Of a stretch of DNA of 64,000 nt, positions 42,401 to 50,437 are shown piece after piece. The DNA is from Eubacteriales bacterium. Its GTDB lineage: Bacteria > Bacillota > Clostridia > Christensenellales > Aristaeellaceae. The stretch's first letter is position 1. Each line of letters starts with the position of its first letter. The stretch spans positions 1 to 64,000 of the forward strand of contig JAQUWD010000009.1 in the NCBI GenBank assembly GCA_028693055.1. The letters run 5' to 3'. Under the pieces are notes generated by a model that was not told where the DNA came from, made no database searches, and worked only from the letters and a program-made list of their open reading frames with translations. Position numbers and translations under genes: made by a program.

Positions 42401-44995
42401 CACATAGTTCGTATCGGTAGGAGACACAGAGGTTACGGTACCGCTGAACTGGGAGTTAGCCGTAACAGCGTAGCCTGTTTTAACCAGCTCGCCCACAGCG
42501 GGAATCTGCACACCGGAAATATAGTAGGAGGATACTGGCTCTGTGCCGCCGATAGCGGTAAAGTCGCAGTAGCCGAAGGTAGCCGAAGCCACACGCAGTG
42601 CCTTTGCGCTACCGGTGGTATCCGTAAAGGTAACCGTGGTCGTGGAATCCAACAGACTGTAAGCGCCGTTCATGGAGAAGGATACATCCGCGCGATAAGC
42701 AGTATCCTTCATGAAATGACCATATTGATCCAGCTGCCCCAGCCACGATACGCTAGCCGTATAGTACTGATCCTTGATCGCCGCTCCAGCCGCGTCGTAA
42801 ACTTGGCCGCTAAAAGAAGTTAAGGGTGACTTTCCTGCCACAGGAGTCAAGGTATTCGGCATGGTAATAGAGATCTGCTGCGTATTGGCAACTGCCGCAG
42901 TGGTCACTGATACTTTTTCCGTATAAATACCATTACCGGAGGCTGTCACAGTCAATGCGGAGCCCTTATCGGCGGTAGTTACCGTATAAGACCGAGTGTT
43001 GGAAACAACGACTCCATCCTTGTTGCGAACCCACGCATAGCTGACCTGCGTACCGCTTTCAGCCTGCCACGGGCTCACGTCCGCCCGCAAGGTCTGTCCG
43101 CTTAGGGGCGCATTGGAGCCTAGGGCTCCGGCAGCGGACTCATTATAGATGCTAATCCCTGTCAGCTTCATGGCGGCAACCACAGCGTTGGTAGGATCGC
43201 TCACTACCGTACCGGCATTGGCTCCACCGCCGTTGACCTGCACACGAATTTGCTTGCCAATATCGGAGGCTACAACCTTGTAGGATTGCCCACCTACGGA
43301 GGATTCGTTATTTACAAACCAGATATAGGTATTGCTTGCAGCCTGGCGATCGGGTGTTACAACAGCAGTGACAATATCGCCAACTACGGGAGAAGTAATA
43401 TTCAACGCCACGGAGGTTAACGGTGAAGCATCGGAGACCACCGCAGTTCTAGCAGTGGTAATGGAACCGCCGTAAGCGCCCGTACCAGTGGCTACAGCAT
43501 AAAGACGGAGGTTTTTATCGCTGCTCTTCACTGTATAAGCAGCGCCGTTGCCAACAGCGGTAGCATTTCCCTCTTGGAACCATTGGATATCGGCAGTGCA
43601 GTACGCCGGCCCGATAGCAATCCCCAGCGTATCGCCCACCACGGGAACCGTGGAGCCGATCGCAACATTGTTAAAGGTAATGCTAAAGTTAGTCAGCAAG
43701 GTCTTTGCCACCGGCGAGCTAGCTTCGCTACTGGCGACGCCGCTGTAGCCATCCTTGCCCGTTACGGTAACAGTGATCGTCTTGCCCATATCAAAGGCGG
43801 TCACCAGATAGGTGGGATTGGTACCCATCTTAATGCCGTCCACATACCACACATAATCAGCCGATGCAACGACAGGCGTAATAACGGCGCTTAGCGTATT
43901 GCCTACTACAGGCATCGTAGAGCTGAGCTTTACACTGATGATGTCATTGCCGCTGACAACCTTGCCGGTGGCCAAGCTGCTAGCGCTGCCGGTAAACTGA
44001 TCAGTAGCGGTAACAAATACCTGTACGCTCTTTTCTTTATCCGCAGCGGTCACCGTATAGGATGCGGTGGTGGCCTTTTCCACACCCGCCACGCGCCAGC
44101 TGTAGGTAACAGTGGCCGAGGAGGGAATGATGGCTGCGTTTAGCACATCTCCAACCACAGGCACGCTGTGGTCCTTATTAGCGTTTACAATGCTAACGCC
44201 GGTAATTTTACGTTCGTTGGTTACTGCGGCGGTATCATAGGTAACGGTCGCGCCGGAGTATTCTCCCGTTCCCGTGGCCGTGATACGAATCTGGCAACCG
44301 TTATCGGAGGAGGTAACCATATAGCTAGCGCCCGTTCCAAGAGCGGTGAGATTTCCTTTGGAATCCACCCGCGTCCATGTAAAGGTGGCGGTCGCCTGCT
44401 GGGGTACGGTGACGGGCGTAAGCCGATCGCCGACGACAGGATAGGGGTAATTCGCGCTGACAGCCGTCAGCGGCGCAAAGGTAGGCGTAGGAGTAGGCGT
44501 AGGCTGCTCAGGCATTTTCAGGAACTGAGTCATCATATACCCGATGCTGCTACCGATTCTCACCTGACACCATTCGTCCCCATAGGTCAGAATGCTGACA
44601 GGCGTGCCCACACTGTACAAGCCGAGCCGCTTGCCGCTCTTGGAGGAGCGCAGCCAGACCTTTAGCCCATTACCGCTGGTAACGGTGGCGGTACCCTTCG
44701 ATACAAGGCTGGCGTCCGTACCGGCGGCAATCAAATAACGGCTCATCATGTAGCCGATATTCGTGCCAGCCTGAATACGCGTCCAAACAGCGCCCTGCTC
44801 CAAAATAACGATGCTGGTACCAGACGGCAGCGTTATTGTACTGTCATAAGTGGTCGCGGGGCCGCTACGCATACGTACGCCATACTTATTGCCGCTGTAA
44901 ACGGTAGCATAGTTTTCCGCCAACGACACACTAAGCGGCGCCAAGCTGCACAGCAGCGCTATCAACAATAATGTGATGAGAATTCGCTTCTTCAT
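39461..44995 (-). CDS. Very large secreted SH3 / multi-Ig-like repeat surface protein
   Basis: An 1844-residue exported protein. A signal peptide (residues 1-27, KKRILITLLLIALLCSLAPLSVSLA) is followed by two bacterial SH3 domains (~30-165, each ending GYMMSRYL or GYMMTQFL) and a Pro-Thr linker. Six Ig-like repeats follow, each opening with a variant of PVVGDxL, then a divergent middle section (~690-900). About ten BIG2-like repeats (typified by TVTAVSTEDASV) lead to an acidic Glu/Thr-rich tail. There is no LPxTG motif or transmembrane anchor, so attachment may rely on the SH3 domains. The ATG at 44995 has GGAGGG upstream. It is likely a cell-wall-bound adhesin or stalk; the ligand is unknown. 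Confidence 0.88.
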   Translation of the reverse strand: MKKRILITLLLIALLCSLAPLSVSLAENYATVYSGNKYGVRMRSGPATTYDSTITLPSGTSIVILEQGAVWTRIQAGTNIGYMMSRYLIAAGTDASLVSKGTATVTSGNGLKVWLRSSKSGKRLGLYSVGTPVSILTYGDEWCQVRIGSSIGYMMTQFLKMPEQPTPTPTPTFAPLTAVSANYPYPVVGDRLTPVTVPQQATATFTWTRVDSKGNLTALGTGASYMVTSSDNGCQIRITATGTGEYSGATVTYDTAAVTNERKITGVSIVNANKDHSVPVVGDVLNAAIIPSSATVTYSWRVAGVEKATTASYTVTAADKEKSVQVFVTATDQFTGSASSLATGKVVSGNDIISVKLSSTMPVVGNTLSAVITPVVASADYVWYVDGIKMGTNPTYLVTAFDMGKTITVTVTGKDGYSGVASSEASSPVAKTLLTNFSITFNNVAIGSTVPVVGDTLGIAIGPAYCTADIQWFQEGNATAVGNGAAYTVKSSDKNLRLYAVATGTGAYGGSITTARTAVVSDASPLTSVALNITSPVVGDIVTAVVTPDRQAASNTYIWFVNNESSVGGQSYKVVASDIGKQIRVQVNGGGANAGTVVSDPTNAVVAAMKLTGISIYNESAAGALGSNAPLSGQTLRADVSPWQAESGTQVSYAWVRNKDGVVVSNTRSYTVTTADKGSALTVTASGNGIYTEKVSVTTAAVANTQQISITMPNTLTPVAGKSPLTSFSGQVYDAAGAAIKDQYYTASVSWLGQLDQYGHFMKDTAYRADVSFSMNGAYSLLDSTTTVTFTDTTGSAKALRVASATFGYCDFTAIGGTEPVSSYYISGVQIPAVGELVKTGYAVTANSQFSGTVTSVSPTDTNYVIGQTYTATIELTALTGYTFDTLQGRTSLFTVAGAKSTTFTVNADPTKATVTAVFDAASADAKISISASRITVPVGTSAKSVVLNATLSNYVGKQSDLPWTWSINGQSGVNTAITWDADSPNEGVLVIDRNEPVGNISVTAAISGSTYSNTILITLVSSDAATGTVEVEFIKAPTSVKQPAASTAVSTTFVAYAKNTSNEMVYWDLSGNTSKSTMIKDGVLTVAADETASKLTITATSIADTTKSATCSIVVDYFKTETPVSISFVESAGTLAPGGEGTFKATLANGKSGETIKFVLGSGATVSKTSTSGNDYSCNIKVNDDAAEGSLIAVTAVYSGNSDIYQTKFITVLPSSRSKITMTGLKSVPTGRTAMYAAAVQSRSVSSAVTWSLSGNKDSGTTIDENGLLTVALSETADTLLVSATSAEDASLTAEMSVTVEALTVEFTQNIAPAESTLKTGDSQTFTAAVSDGAINWSLNGAADSTIDANGLLTIGANETAESIEVVATAALDSAKTQKATVTVKKPVTVTISPEAETVNAGGSVTFTAAASSGSVKLTVSGGNGSSSMADNVLTVGLTEEHQTVLTVTAVSDEDSSATATAQITVNVPVVLFLDAAASTAEPNSSVNINATTNRGGVTWEVTGGTASAMNNGALSIGAEADGTELTVTAISTEDASVKNSVTVTVKEPVKEPVTIQIAAPETAPTNSQVSIIAATNRGGVALEVTGGTVSSMDGSTLNVGAEAHDTQLTVTAVSTEDNTVTASTTIIVKEPVTIQLDTASAQMVAGQSKQFSAALNHGDQVNWSLAGTDGNSSLSDTGNLVIGEKETATSLTVTATSVEDETKSAQCAVTIVKPATKTNTMKIAVDTVKAVSAKLKKDGMTWQSSHPEIAKVDETGTVTGVTAGKATITGTLAGDSPKVVVIVVTVVAKEETIDPAEEEVVIDEEGTTGEKEEVSEEIKTPTTENSANTVVTNTSERIGMGD

Positions 44996-45073
44996 TTGGG
45001 TATCCCTCCATTTAACGTATAGCGGCCGCGCGCATAACACACGACATCGTTATCCTGTTATTCCCCATGACAA

Positions 45074-45102
45074 ATTATACAGAAAATAACCAAGTTTGTA
45101 AA
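45074..45102 (-). promoter_or_regulatory. Promoter of the Ig-like protein gene
   Basis: On the minus strand TTTACA (45102-45097), 17-bp spacer and TATAAT (45079-45074). It gives a 5' UTR of about 70 nt. Confidence 0.8.
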
Positions 45103-45173
45103 GAGTTTGAAATATTTTTGTTACGTTTTTAACGGCATTTGTATCAATTGCGAAGTATTTCTCTTGTCAGGCC

Positions 45174-45950
45174 TTATTTCTCCTGCCGAGCCTCCTCTAG
45201 CACCCGGATAATTCCATCCAAAATTGCAGGGGATTCTTTGGAAATGGTGCAGACATGCGGAACCTCGTGAAGCTGAAGCTTCCACTTTTTCTCACTGCTT
45301 ATGCCGTTTAAAATGCAATCAGCGCTGCCCGGCCATATGGTTTCATCTCCGTCGCTCTGAACGCACAGAAGGGGGCAATTGATATTGAAAAGGTTTTTAC
45401 GAGCCAGTCGGATCAAGTGATAAAGATCCTGTCCGCTAGCCGTGGGAAAACCGGTATAACCATAATCATAGCTCTGATCCAGCAGCTGCTTGCGTTCGGG
45501 ATGATCTACCCAAGAAACACGCTTATAAATAGGCGCGACAATTCTTGAAAGAGGTAGAAAACGGTTTTGTGTCGCCATGGGTGCGGAAATGGGAACGCAG
45601 GCGTTCACCTTCATTTGCTCCGCTACCAACAGCGCCAGCACCCCGCCCATGGATAAGCCGCAAACAGTGGTCGTGGCGCATTGCTCCATAAGCTGCATCG
45701 CGGCTTCCTTCGCAGCCTGTAGCCATTTTTCCCAGCCGACCTTGCGCATGTCCTCTTCCACGGTGGCATGTCCTGGCAAAACAATGCTTTTTACCGTATA
45801 TCCCTTCTCAACCAAGCCGTCCGCTAGCTTGCGCATATGGGCTGGGCTGCCGGTAAATCCATGCATCAGCAAAATCCCGCAGTCGTTGCCTTGGTGGTTT
45901 ACCGGCTGGCAAACGGGAGTGTCAAAGTACCCGATTTTTGTGGGCTCCAT
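45174..45950 (-). CDS. Alpha/beta hydrolase, carboxylesterase Est30-like
   Basis: A 258-residue cytosolic serine hydrolase. The oxyanion segment is LLMHGFTGSP, the nucleophile Ser is in CGLSMGGVLAL, the acid Asp in QSDGDETIWP and the His in EVPHVCTISK, in family order. These features match carboxylesterase/monoacylglycerol lipases of the Est30 type. Of three closely spaced ATGs the one at 45950 is best placed relative to GAAAGG; upstream ones overlap it. It stands alone with no partner gene. Confidence 0.85.
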   Translation of the reverse strand: MEPTKIGYFDTPVCQPVNHQGNDCGILLMHGFTGSPAHMRKLADGLVEKGYTVKSIVLPGHATVEEDMRKVGWEKWLQAAKEAAMQLMEQCATTTVCGLSMGGVLALLVAEQMKVNACVPISAPMATQNRFLPLSRIVAPIYKRVSWVDHPERKQLLDQSYDYGYTGFPTASGQDLYHLIRLARKNLFNINCPLLCVQSDGDETIWPGSADCILNGISSEKKWKLQLHEVPHVCTISKESPAILDGIIRVLEEARQEK

Positions 45951-46106
45951 TTTCATCATCCTTTCGTACCTCGGTTTCCTATCATATGCCGACGCACTTC
46001 TATTTATAACTAACGATTGAAAGCACGCATTGTATGCAATATTTGGAAAAATAATTCATTTGATCAATAGCTCCACATTCTATAGACGCTTTTCCGCCGC
46101 AAAAGG

Positions 46107-46136
46107 TTTAAAAAAGAAAGGGCTGACTAATCAGCC
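46107..46136 (-). terminator. Terminator of the ktr operon, overlapping the stop codon
   Basis: GGCTGA and TCAGCC (46121-46136) form a perfect stem with a 4-nt loop, followed on the minus strand by CTTTCTTTTTT. The stop codon of the RCK gene lies in the loop. Confidence 0.8.
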
Positions 46137-46777
46137 AAGCCCTCAATATCGGTCTTTTTGCCCATAACCAGTAAAGTATCTCCGGCAGCAAAGGGCATAT
46201 CCGGCGCTGGCGAGACCAAAAAGCGGTCGTTGCGGTGAATCGCTAAGATATTAACGCCATACTTACGGCGCACGTCAATACTAATGAGCGATTCCCCCGC
46301 CCATTGAGAGGGCAAAACGATTTCCATAATCTGATAGTCGTCGCTTAAGTCCATCAATTCCAAAACCGTAGGGGTAATAATAGAGCGGGCCAGACGTGCG
46401 CCCATATCCCTTTCGGGAAAAACCACACGATCCACACCGATTTTGCGGAGCACCTTCGCGTGTAAATCATCAGTGGCCTTGGCAACCAAATATGGGATTC
46501 CCATTTCCTTTAGCAAAACACAAACCAAAATGCTATCCCGGGTATTCTGCCCGATGGATACGATCGCACCATCGAAATTCTTAATCCCTAAAGTGGACAA
46601 TGCCGTCTCGTCGGTTGCATCCAGCTGCACCGCTTGGGTCACATAGGGTGCAATATCATTTACTAATTCCTCGTCCGCGTCAACAGCCAATACCTCTTGA
46701 CCTAAGGAACACAGCGATCTAGCCAAGCTGGTACCGAACCGGCCCAAGCCGAAAACCAAGTATTGCTTGCTCTTCAT
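46127..46777 (-). CDS. ktrA: Potassium channel regulatory RCK protein (KtrA/KtrC type)
   Basis: A 216-residue cytosolic ring-forming subunit that gates the KtrB potassium translocator. Residues ~1-130 are the RCK_N Rossmann domain (FGLGRFGTSLARSL; Asp33-type acidic residue in AVDADEEL). Residues ~135-216 are the RCK_C ligand domain, which in relatives binds cyclic di-AMP. AAAGGAGG precedes the ATG, 14 bp after the translocator stop. The pair matches the KtrAB/TrkAH layout of Firmicutes. Confidence 0.92.
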   Translation of the reverse strand: MKSKQYLVFGLGRFGTSLARSLCSLGQEVLAVDADEELVNDIAPYVTQAVQLDATDETALSTLGIKNFDGAIVSIGQNTRDSILVCVLLKEMGIPYLVAKATDDLHAKVLRKIGVDRVVFPERDMGARLARSIITPTVLELMDLSDDYQIMEIVLPSQWAGESLISIDVRRKYGVNILAIHRNDRFLVSPAPDMPFAAGDTLLVMGKKTDIEGLAD

Positions 46778-46791
46778 TAGGGCAGCCTCCT

Positions 46792-48174
46792 TTATCCAAT
46801 CATAATTTTCTCTTCGGGGTGATGTACACGGTTGGCTACATTGCTCTTCATGCGATGCGCCAGCGCCACCGCCAGCGTCAGCGGGCCCACGCGTCCTAAG
46901 TACATCAACGGCATCAGCAGAATCTGGGAACCGATGCGCAGGTTAGACGTACCGATGCTAGAAAGCCCCGTCGTGGTAATCGCAGAGGTGGTCTCAAAGG
47001 TTAAATCCATGATCTCAAAGCCGGAATGACGTTCCAGTATGGAAACCACACAGGTGACCAGCATCAAAAACGCAACGGCTATTGTGACAATCGCCACAGC
47101 GCGTCTAGCCGTTTCCTGCGAGATTTCCTTACCAAAGACGGTGATCCGCTCCCGACCTTTGATTACGGTAATCACCAGCAAAATCAAAATGGCGAAGGTG
47201 GTGGTTTTTACGCCGCCGCCCGTTGATGCAGAGGACGCGCCTACAAACATCAGTAGGCAGGTAATAAGCTTTGTGGTATCGTTGAGCTGCGCCTGATCCA
47301 ACGAGGCGAAACCAGCCGTGCGGCTAGTAACCGATTGGAAGAAGCTGTTGCACAGCTTTTGCCAAAAGCTCAGGTGCCCCGCGCCCAGCGTTCCGGGATT
47401 CCCCCATTCCAGCAGCAGTACGGAAACAGTGCCAAAAAGCAGCAGGATACCCGTAATGGAAAGCACAAGCTTGGTATGGAGCGACAGTCGATGCATGCTT
47501 TTGCGATATTGGAGAAATTCGAGAAGCACCGCGAAGCCCATACCTCCCAGAATAATCAGGCAGGAAAGCGTCAGTAGCAGCACCCCGTCTTGCTGGAAGC
47601 CTAACAGGCTCTGGTTATTCCCGAGCAAATCGAAACCGGCATTGCAAAAAGCACTGACTGCATGAAAGATTCCGAACCAAATGCCCTTTCCCCAGCCATA
47701 AATGGGGACGAAGCTGGTAGAAAGAATCGCCGCGCCAATCAATTCAATCACTACCGCCATAGCGGAAAACCACATGGTCAGCCGAACCATTCCCGTTAAG
47801 CCGTTTTGGTTCATGGATTCGCTGATCACCATTCGATTTCTCAGGGAGATTCGCCTGCCCAGCAGCACCATGGCCAGCGTGGCAAAAACCATGAAGCCCA
47901 AGCCGCCCATCTGGATTAGCAGCAGCAGCACCAGCTGGCCGAAAAAGGATAAATCCAGCCCAGCATCAATGATGGATAGCCCGGTGACGCAGACCGCCGA
48001 GGTGGCGGTAAACATGCCGTTATGCAGCCCCAACGACCGTCCGTCGGACGAGGAAATGGGCAGGGTTAGCAAAAAGCCGCCCACAAGGATCAAAATCAAA
48101 AAACCCAGCACCAAAATCTGTCCGGGCTGTAAGGACTTTTTTTCCGTAGCTTTGTGGTTCGCAGAAGCAGTCAA
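46792..48174 (-). CDS. ktrB: Potassium uptake translocator KtrB/TrkH family
   Basis: A 460-residue membrane protein with four pore-forming repeats, each with the selectivity glycine (SAVCVTGLS, AFCNAGFDL, SRTAGFAS, AITTTGLSS). This is the superfamily of K+ transporters, and the length fits KtrB. The start is TTG 48174, six bases after AAGGAGG; a much longer open frame upstream has no ribosome site and low-quality sequence. Co-transcribed with the RCK subunit. It serves K+ uptake and osmotic balance. Confidence 0.92.
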   Translation of the reverse strand: MTASANHKATEKKSLQPGQILVLGFLILILVGGFLLTLPISSSDGRSLGLHNGMFTATSAVCVTGLSIIDAGLDLSFFGQLVLLLLIQMGGLGFMVFATLAMVLLGRRISLRNRMVISESMNQNGLTGMVRLTMWFSAMAVVIELIGAAILSTSFVPIYGWGKGIWFGIFHAVSAFCNAGFDLLGNNQSLLGFQQDGVLLLTLSCLIILGGMGFAVLLEFLQYRKSMHRLSLHTKLVLSITGILLLFGTVSVLLLEWGNPGTLGAGHLSFWQKLCNSFFQSVTSRTAGFASLDQAQLNDTTKLITCLLMFVGASSASTGGGVKTTTFAILILLVITVIKGRERITVFGKEISQETARRAVAIVTIAVAFLMLVTCVVSILERHSGFEIMDLTFETTSAITTTGLSSIGTSNLRIGSQILLMPLMYLGRVGPLTLAVALAHRMKSNVANRVHHPEEKIMIG

Positions 48175-48217
48175 GTCAATCCTCCTTACAGGTCGCAGAA
48201 TCATATCTGAGCAATCT

Positions 48218-48245
48218 ATTATAATCATTTTTTTGCGTTTGTACA
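48218..48245 (-). promoter_or_regulatory. Promoter of the ktr operon
   Basis: On the minus strand TGTACA (48245-48240), 16-bp spacer and perfect TATAAT (48223-48218). Confidence 0.55.
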
Positions 48246-48340
48246 GCATTAGCGTGGAAACGGCGGCCCCTGCACAATGCAAGGCCGCCATCTCAAAAGG
48301 ATTTTCTCTTTTTTTTAAAAGGCCATGGGAATCTCCAGCC

Positions 48341-48952
48341 TTACACCAAAGGCTCGAAATCTGCTGCGCCGTGCTTGCACAGCGGGCAGATAAAGTCCGG
48401 CGGAAGCTCGTCCCCCTCATAGATGTAGCCGCAGATTTTGCAGATAAAGCCGCGCTTGGCTTTCGGTTGAGGCTTGGGCTTGATATTCTTGAAATAATAA
48501 TCATAGGTCAAGGAGGGCTCGTCGTTTAGCTTAAAAGCCTCCGTCAGCTCCGCCACGAAAAGGGTATGCGTTCCGTAATCCAGCGCGTCAATCACCTTTC
48601 CGGACAACACTCCGTTACAATGCTCGTTTAAATAGCGCACGCCGTTTTCGCTACGCGGGTCGGTGCGTCCGGCGAACTTATCCACGTCGCGCCCGCTTTG
48701 AAAGCCGAAATGCTGAAAGACCGAAAATGGCGTAGAGGTAGTCAGCATATTGACATTAAACACGCCCGTCTTTCGAATTAGCTCGTTGGTTTGGTTCTGG
48801 CGGTTCACATAAATCGTGATACGCTGCGGGTCCTGTGTAAGCTGCGAAGCCGTATTGATAATACAGCCGCCGTCCTGCTCGCCGTCTCTGGCTGTAAGCA
48901 CGTAAAGGCCGTAGCTCAGGTTAAAAAGCGCCGTGGTATCCATTTTGGCCAT
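48341..48952 (-). CDS. Flavin reductase-like protein fused to rubredoxin (Hrb-like)
   Basis: A 203-residue two-domain redox protein. Residues ~1-155 are an FMN-binding split-barrel of the flavin reductase family (GLYVLTARDGEQDGGCIINTASQLT). Residues ~165-203 are a rubredoxin with the CKICGY and CPLC iron ligands (FICKICGYIYEGDELPPDFICPLCKHG). The layout matches high-molecular-weight rubredoxin of acetogens, which passes NAD(P)H electrons to flavodiiron proteins that detoxify O2 or NO. GGGAGGG precedes the ATG. No flavodiiron gene lies nearby, so its partner is elsewhere. Confidence 0.88.
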   Translation of the reverse strand: MAKMDTTALFNLSYGLYVLTARDGEQDGGCIINTASQLTQDPQRITIYVNRQNQTNELIRKTGVFNVNMLTTSTPFSVFQHFGFQSGRDVDKFAGRTDPRSENGVRYLNEHCNGVLSGKVIDALDYGTHTLFVAELTEAFKLNDEPSLTYDYYFKNIKPKPQPKAKRGFICKICGYIYEGDELPPDFICPLCKHGAADFEPLV

Positions 48953-49038
48953 ATCGTTTCCCTCCCGGTTTTCTTACTGACTGTTGGATTCGTTTACAAG
49001 ATACCCGAAACCTCTATTTCCGAAACAAATATTTGTGT

Positions 49039-49172
49039 TATAATAGGTAGGAATGAGGCCGCTTTTCTGCTCTGAGAGTTAGGAAAGGAAGCGGCTGCGA
49101 TTCGCCGGTAGCCCTTGCGCACGGCTCCATTATCCTGTACAATGGCACAGTGCTTTTCGCATAAAGGGGGGT
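49039..49172 (+). promoter_or_regulatory. Promoter and long leader of folT
   Basis: A perfect TATAAT lies at 49039-49044 with a weak -35. The ~130-nt leader contains a GCCGCTT / AAGCGGC stem and a second hairpin near 49117-49153 (GCAC...GTGC outer arms). FolT genes in Firmicutes can carry a THF riboswitch, but I do not find its consensus here, nor an evident terminator. Function of the leader is open. Confidence 0.4.
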
Positions 49173-49176
49173 AACG

Positions 49177-49746
49177 ATGATGACGAAGCGAAATAAAGGC
49201 TGGCTTTCCACAGAAAAGCTTACCTTCCTTGCCCTATTAACCGCATTGCAAATCGTGCTTGGCAATGTCACTCAGCTTCCTTTTTTAGGTAAGCAATTCA
49301 CCTTTGGATATCTTCCCATCGCTGCGGCAGGCGCAATGATGGGCCCCGTAGCCGCGATGATCGTAGGCGGGCTGGGGGATCTAGTGGGCGCGCACCTCTT
49401 TCCTCAAGGCGCATACTTTGCCGGCTTTACCCTTACCAATGCGCTGGTCGGGCTCTGCTACGGCTTCCTGCTGTACCGCAAAAAGCCGAGCTGGCTTTGG
49501 GTGCTGCTGGCAACGGTAGCTATGTCCTTCCTTAATTTGTTTCTAAACTCTCTGTGGTTGAGCCTTTTATATACCAGCCGCGCTTACTGGGGCTGGGTGA
49601 GCGTGCGGACGGTCACTTACCTGATTGAAGCGCCCTTTCAAATTGTCTTAACCTATTTTACGCTGCGTGGGCTGCAAAAGCTCAACCTTCCCGCCTCCAT
49701 CCGGATAAACGGCGGCAAAGACGCACATCAGAAGGAATCGCTATGA
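49177..49746 (+). CDS. folT: ECF transporter substrate-specific component, folate type
   Basis: A 189-residue membrane protein with about six hydrophobic segments. The motif FGYLPIAAAGAMMGPVAAMIVGGLGDLVGAHLFPQGAYFAGFTL is characteristic of FolT, which captures folate and works with a shared ECF ATPase/EcfT module encoded elsewhere. GGGGGG precedes two adjacent ATGs; the second (49180) is equally possible. Its stop overlaps the nth start by 4 bp, so it opens the folT-nth-obg run. Confidence 0.85.
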   Translation: MMTKRNKGWLSTEKLTFLALLTALQIVLGNVTQLPFLGKQFTFGYLPIAAAGAMMGPVAAMIVGGLGDLVGAHLFPQGAYFAGFTLTNALVGLCYGFLLYRKKPSWLWVLLATVAMSFLNLFLNSLWLSLLYTSRAYWGWVSVRTVTYLIEAPFQIVLTYFTLRGLQKLNLPASIRINGGKDAHQKESL

Positions 49747-50414
49747 GAATTAGTAAAAAGGCCATTTTGGAGGAACTAAAACGCACCTATCCCGACGCCG
49801 GGCCAGAGCTGCATTTCTCCAATCCCTACGAAACCTTAGTAGCCGTCATGCTGTCCGCCCAATGTACGGATAAGCAGGTCAACAAGGTAACACCCGGACT
49901 CTTTGAACGCTACCCCACCGTAGAAGCGATGGCGGGCTCCAAGGTGGAGGATGTGTACGCCATGGTGAAAAGCTGCGGCTTTAAAAGCAAGGCAAGCAAT
50001 ATTGTGGAAACCTGCCGACTCATTATGCAGCGCCATGGCGGTCAAGTGCCGGGAGACATGAAGCTTCTCACCGCTCTGCCCGGGGTTGGGCAGAAAACCG
50101 CTAACGTGGTACTGGCAAACGCCTTTGGCGTTCCCACCATTGCGGTAGACACTCACGTCTTTCGGGTCAGTAATCGGCTGGGTCTAGCTGACGCAAAAAA
50201 CGTGGAGTTAACAGAGGAGCAGCTTAAAAAAGCTATTCCCAAAAAAGACTGGGTAGCCGCCCATCATTGGCTGATCTTTCACGGTCGACGGGTATGCCAC
50301 GCCCGAAACCCGGAATGCGGACGCTGCACTTTGCAAACCCTATGCAAGACCTACAACGCCGAGCACGCGGCAAAGTCCAAGGTCGACCGCAAGGAAAGCT
50401 CCTTGCAATCCTAA
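49743..50414 (+). CDS. nth: Endonuclease III, DNA glycosylase/AP lyase
   Basis: This enzyme removes oxidised pyrimidines and nicks the abasic site in base excision repair. The 223-residue protein has the helix-hairpin-helix LPGVGQKTANVV with the catalytic Lys, the catalytic Asp in AVDTHVFRV, and the [4Fe-4S] ligands in CHARNPECGRCTLQTLC (Cx6Cx2Cx5C). Start overlaps folT by 4 bp. The last ~15 residues are a Lys/Ser tail. Confidence 0.95.
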   Translation: MRISKKAILEELKRTYPDAGPELHFSNPYETLVAVMLSAQCTDKQVNKVTPGLFERYPTVEAMAGSKVEDVYAMVKSCGFKSKASNIVETCRLIMQRHGGQVPGDMKLLTALPGVGQKTANVVLANAFGVPTIAVDTHVFRVSNRLGLADAKNVELTEEQLKKAIPKKDWVAAHHWLIFHGRRVCHARNPECGRCTLQTLCKTYNAEHAAKSKVDRKESSLQS

Positions 50415-50437
50415 CAAGTACAACATCAGGAGGAACC

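Noticed and set aside
48175-48504. N-terminal extension of about 110 codons on ktrB
   Set aside because: The TTG at 48174 has an ideal ribosome site and gives the normal family length; the extension overlaps the neighbouring gene's 3' end.
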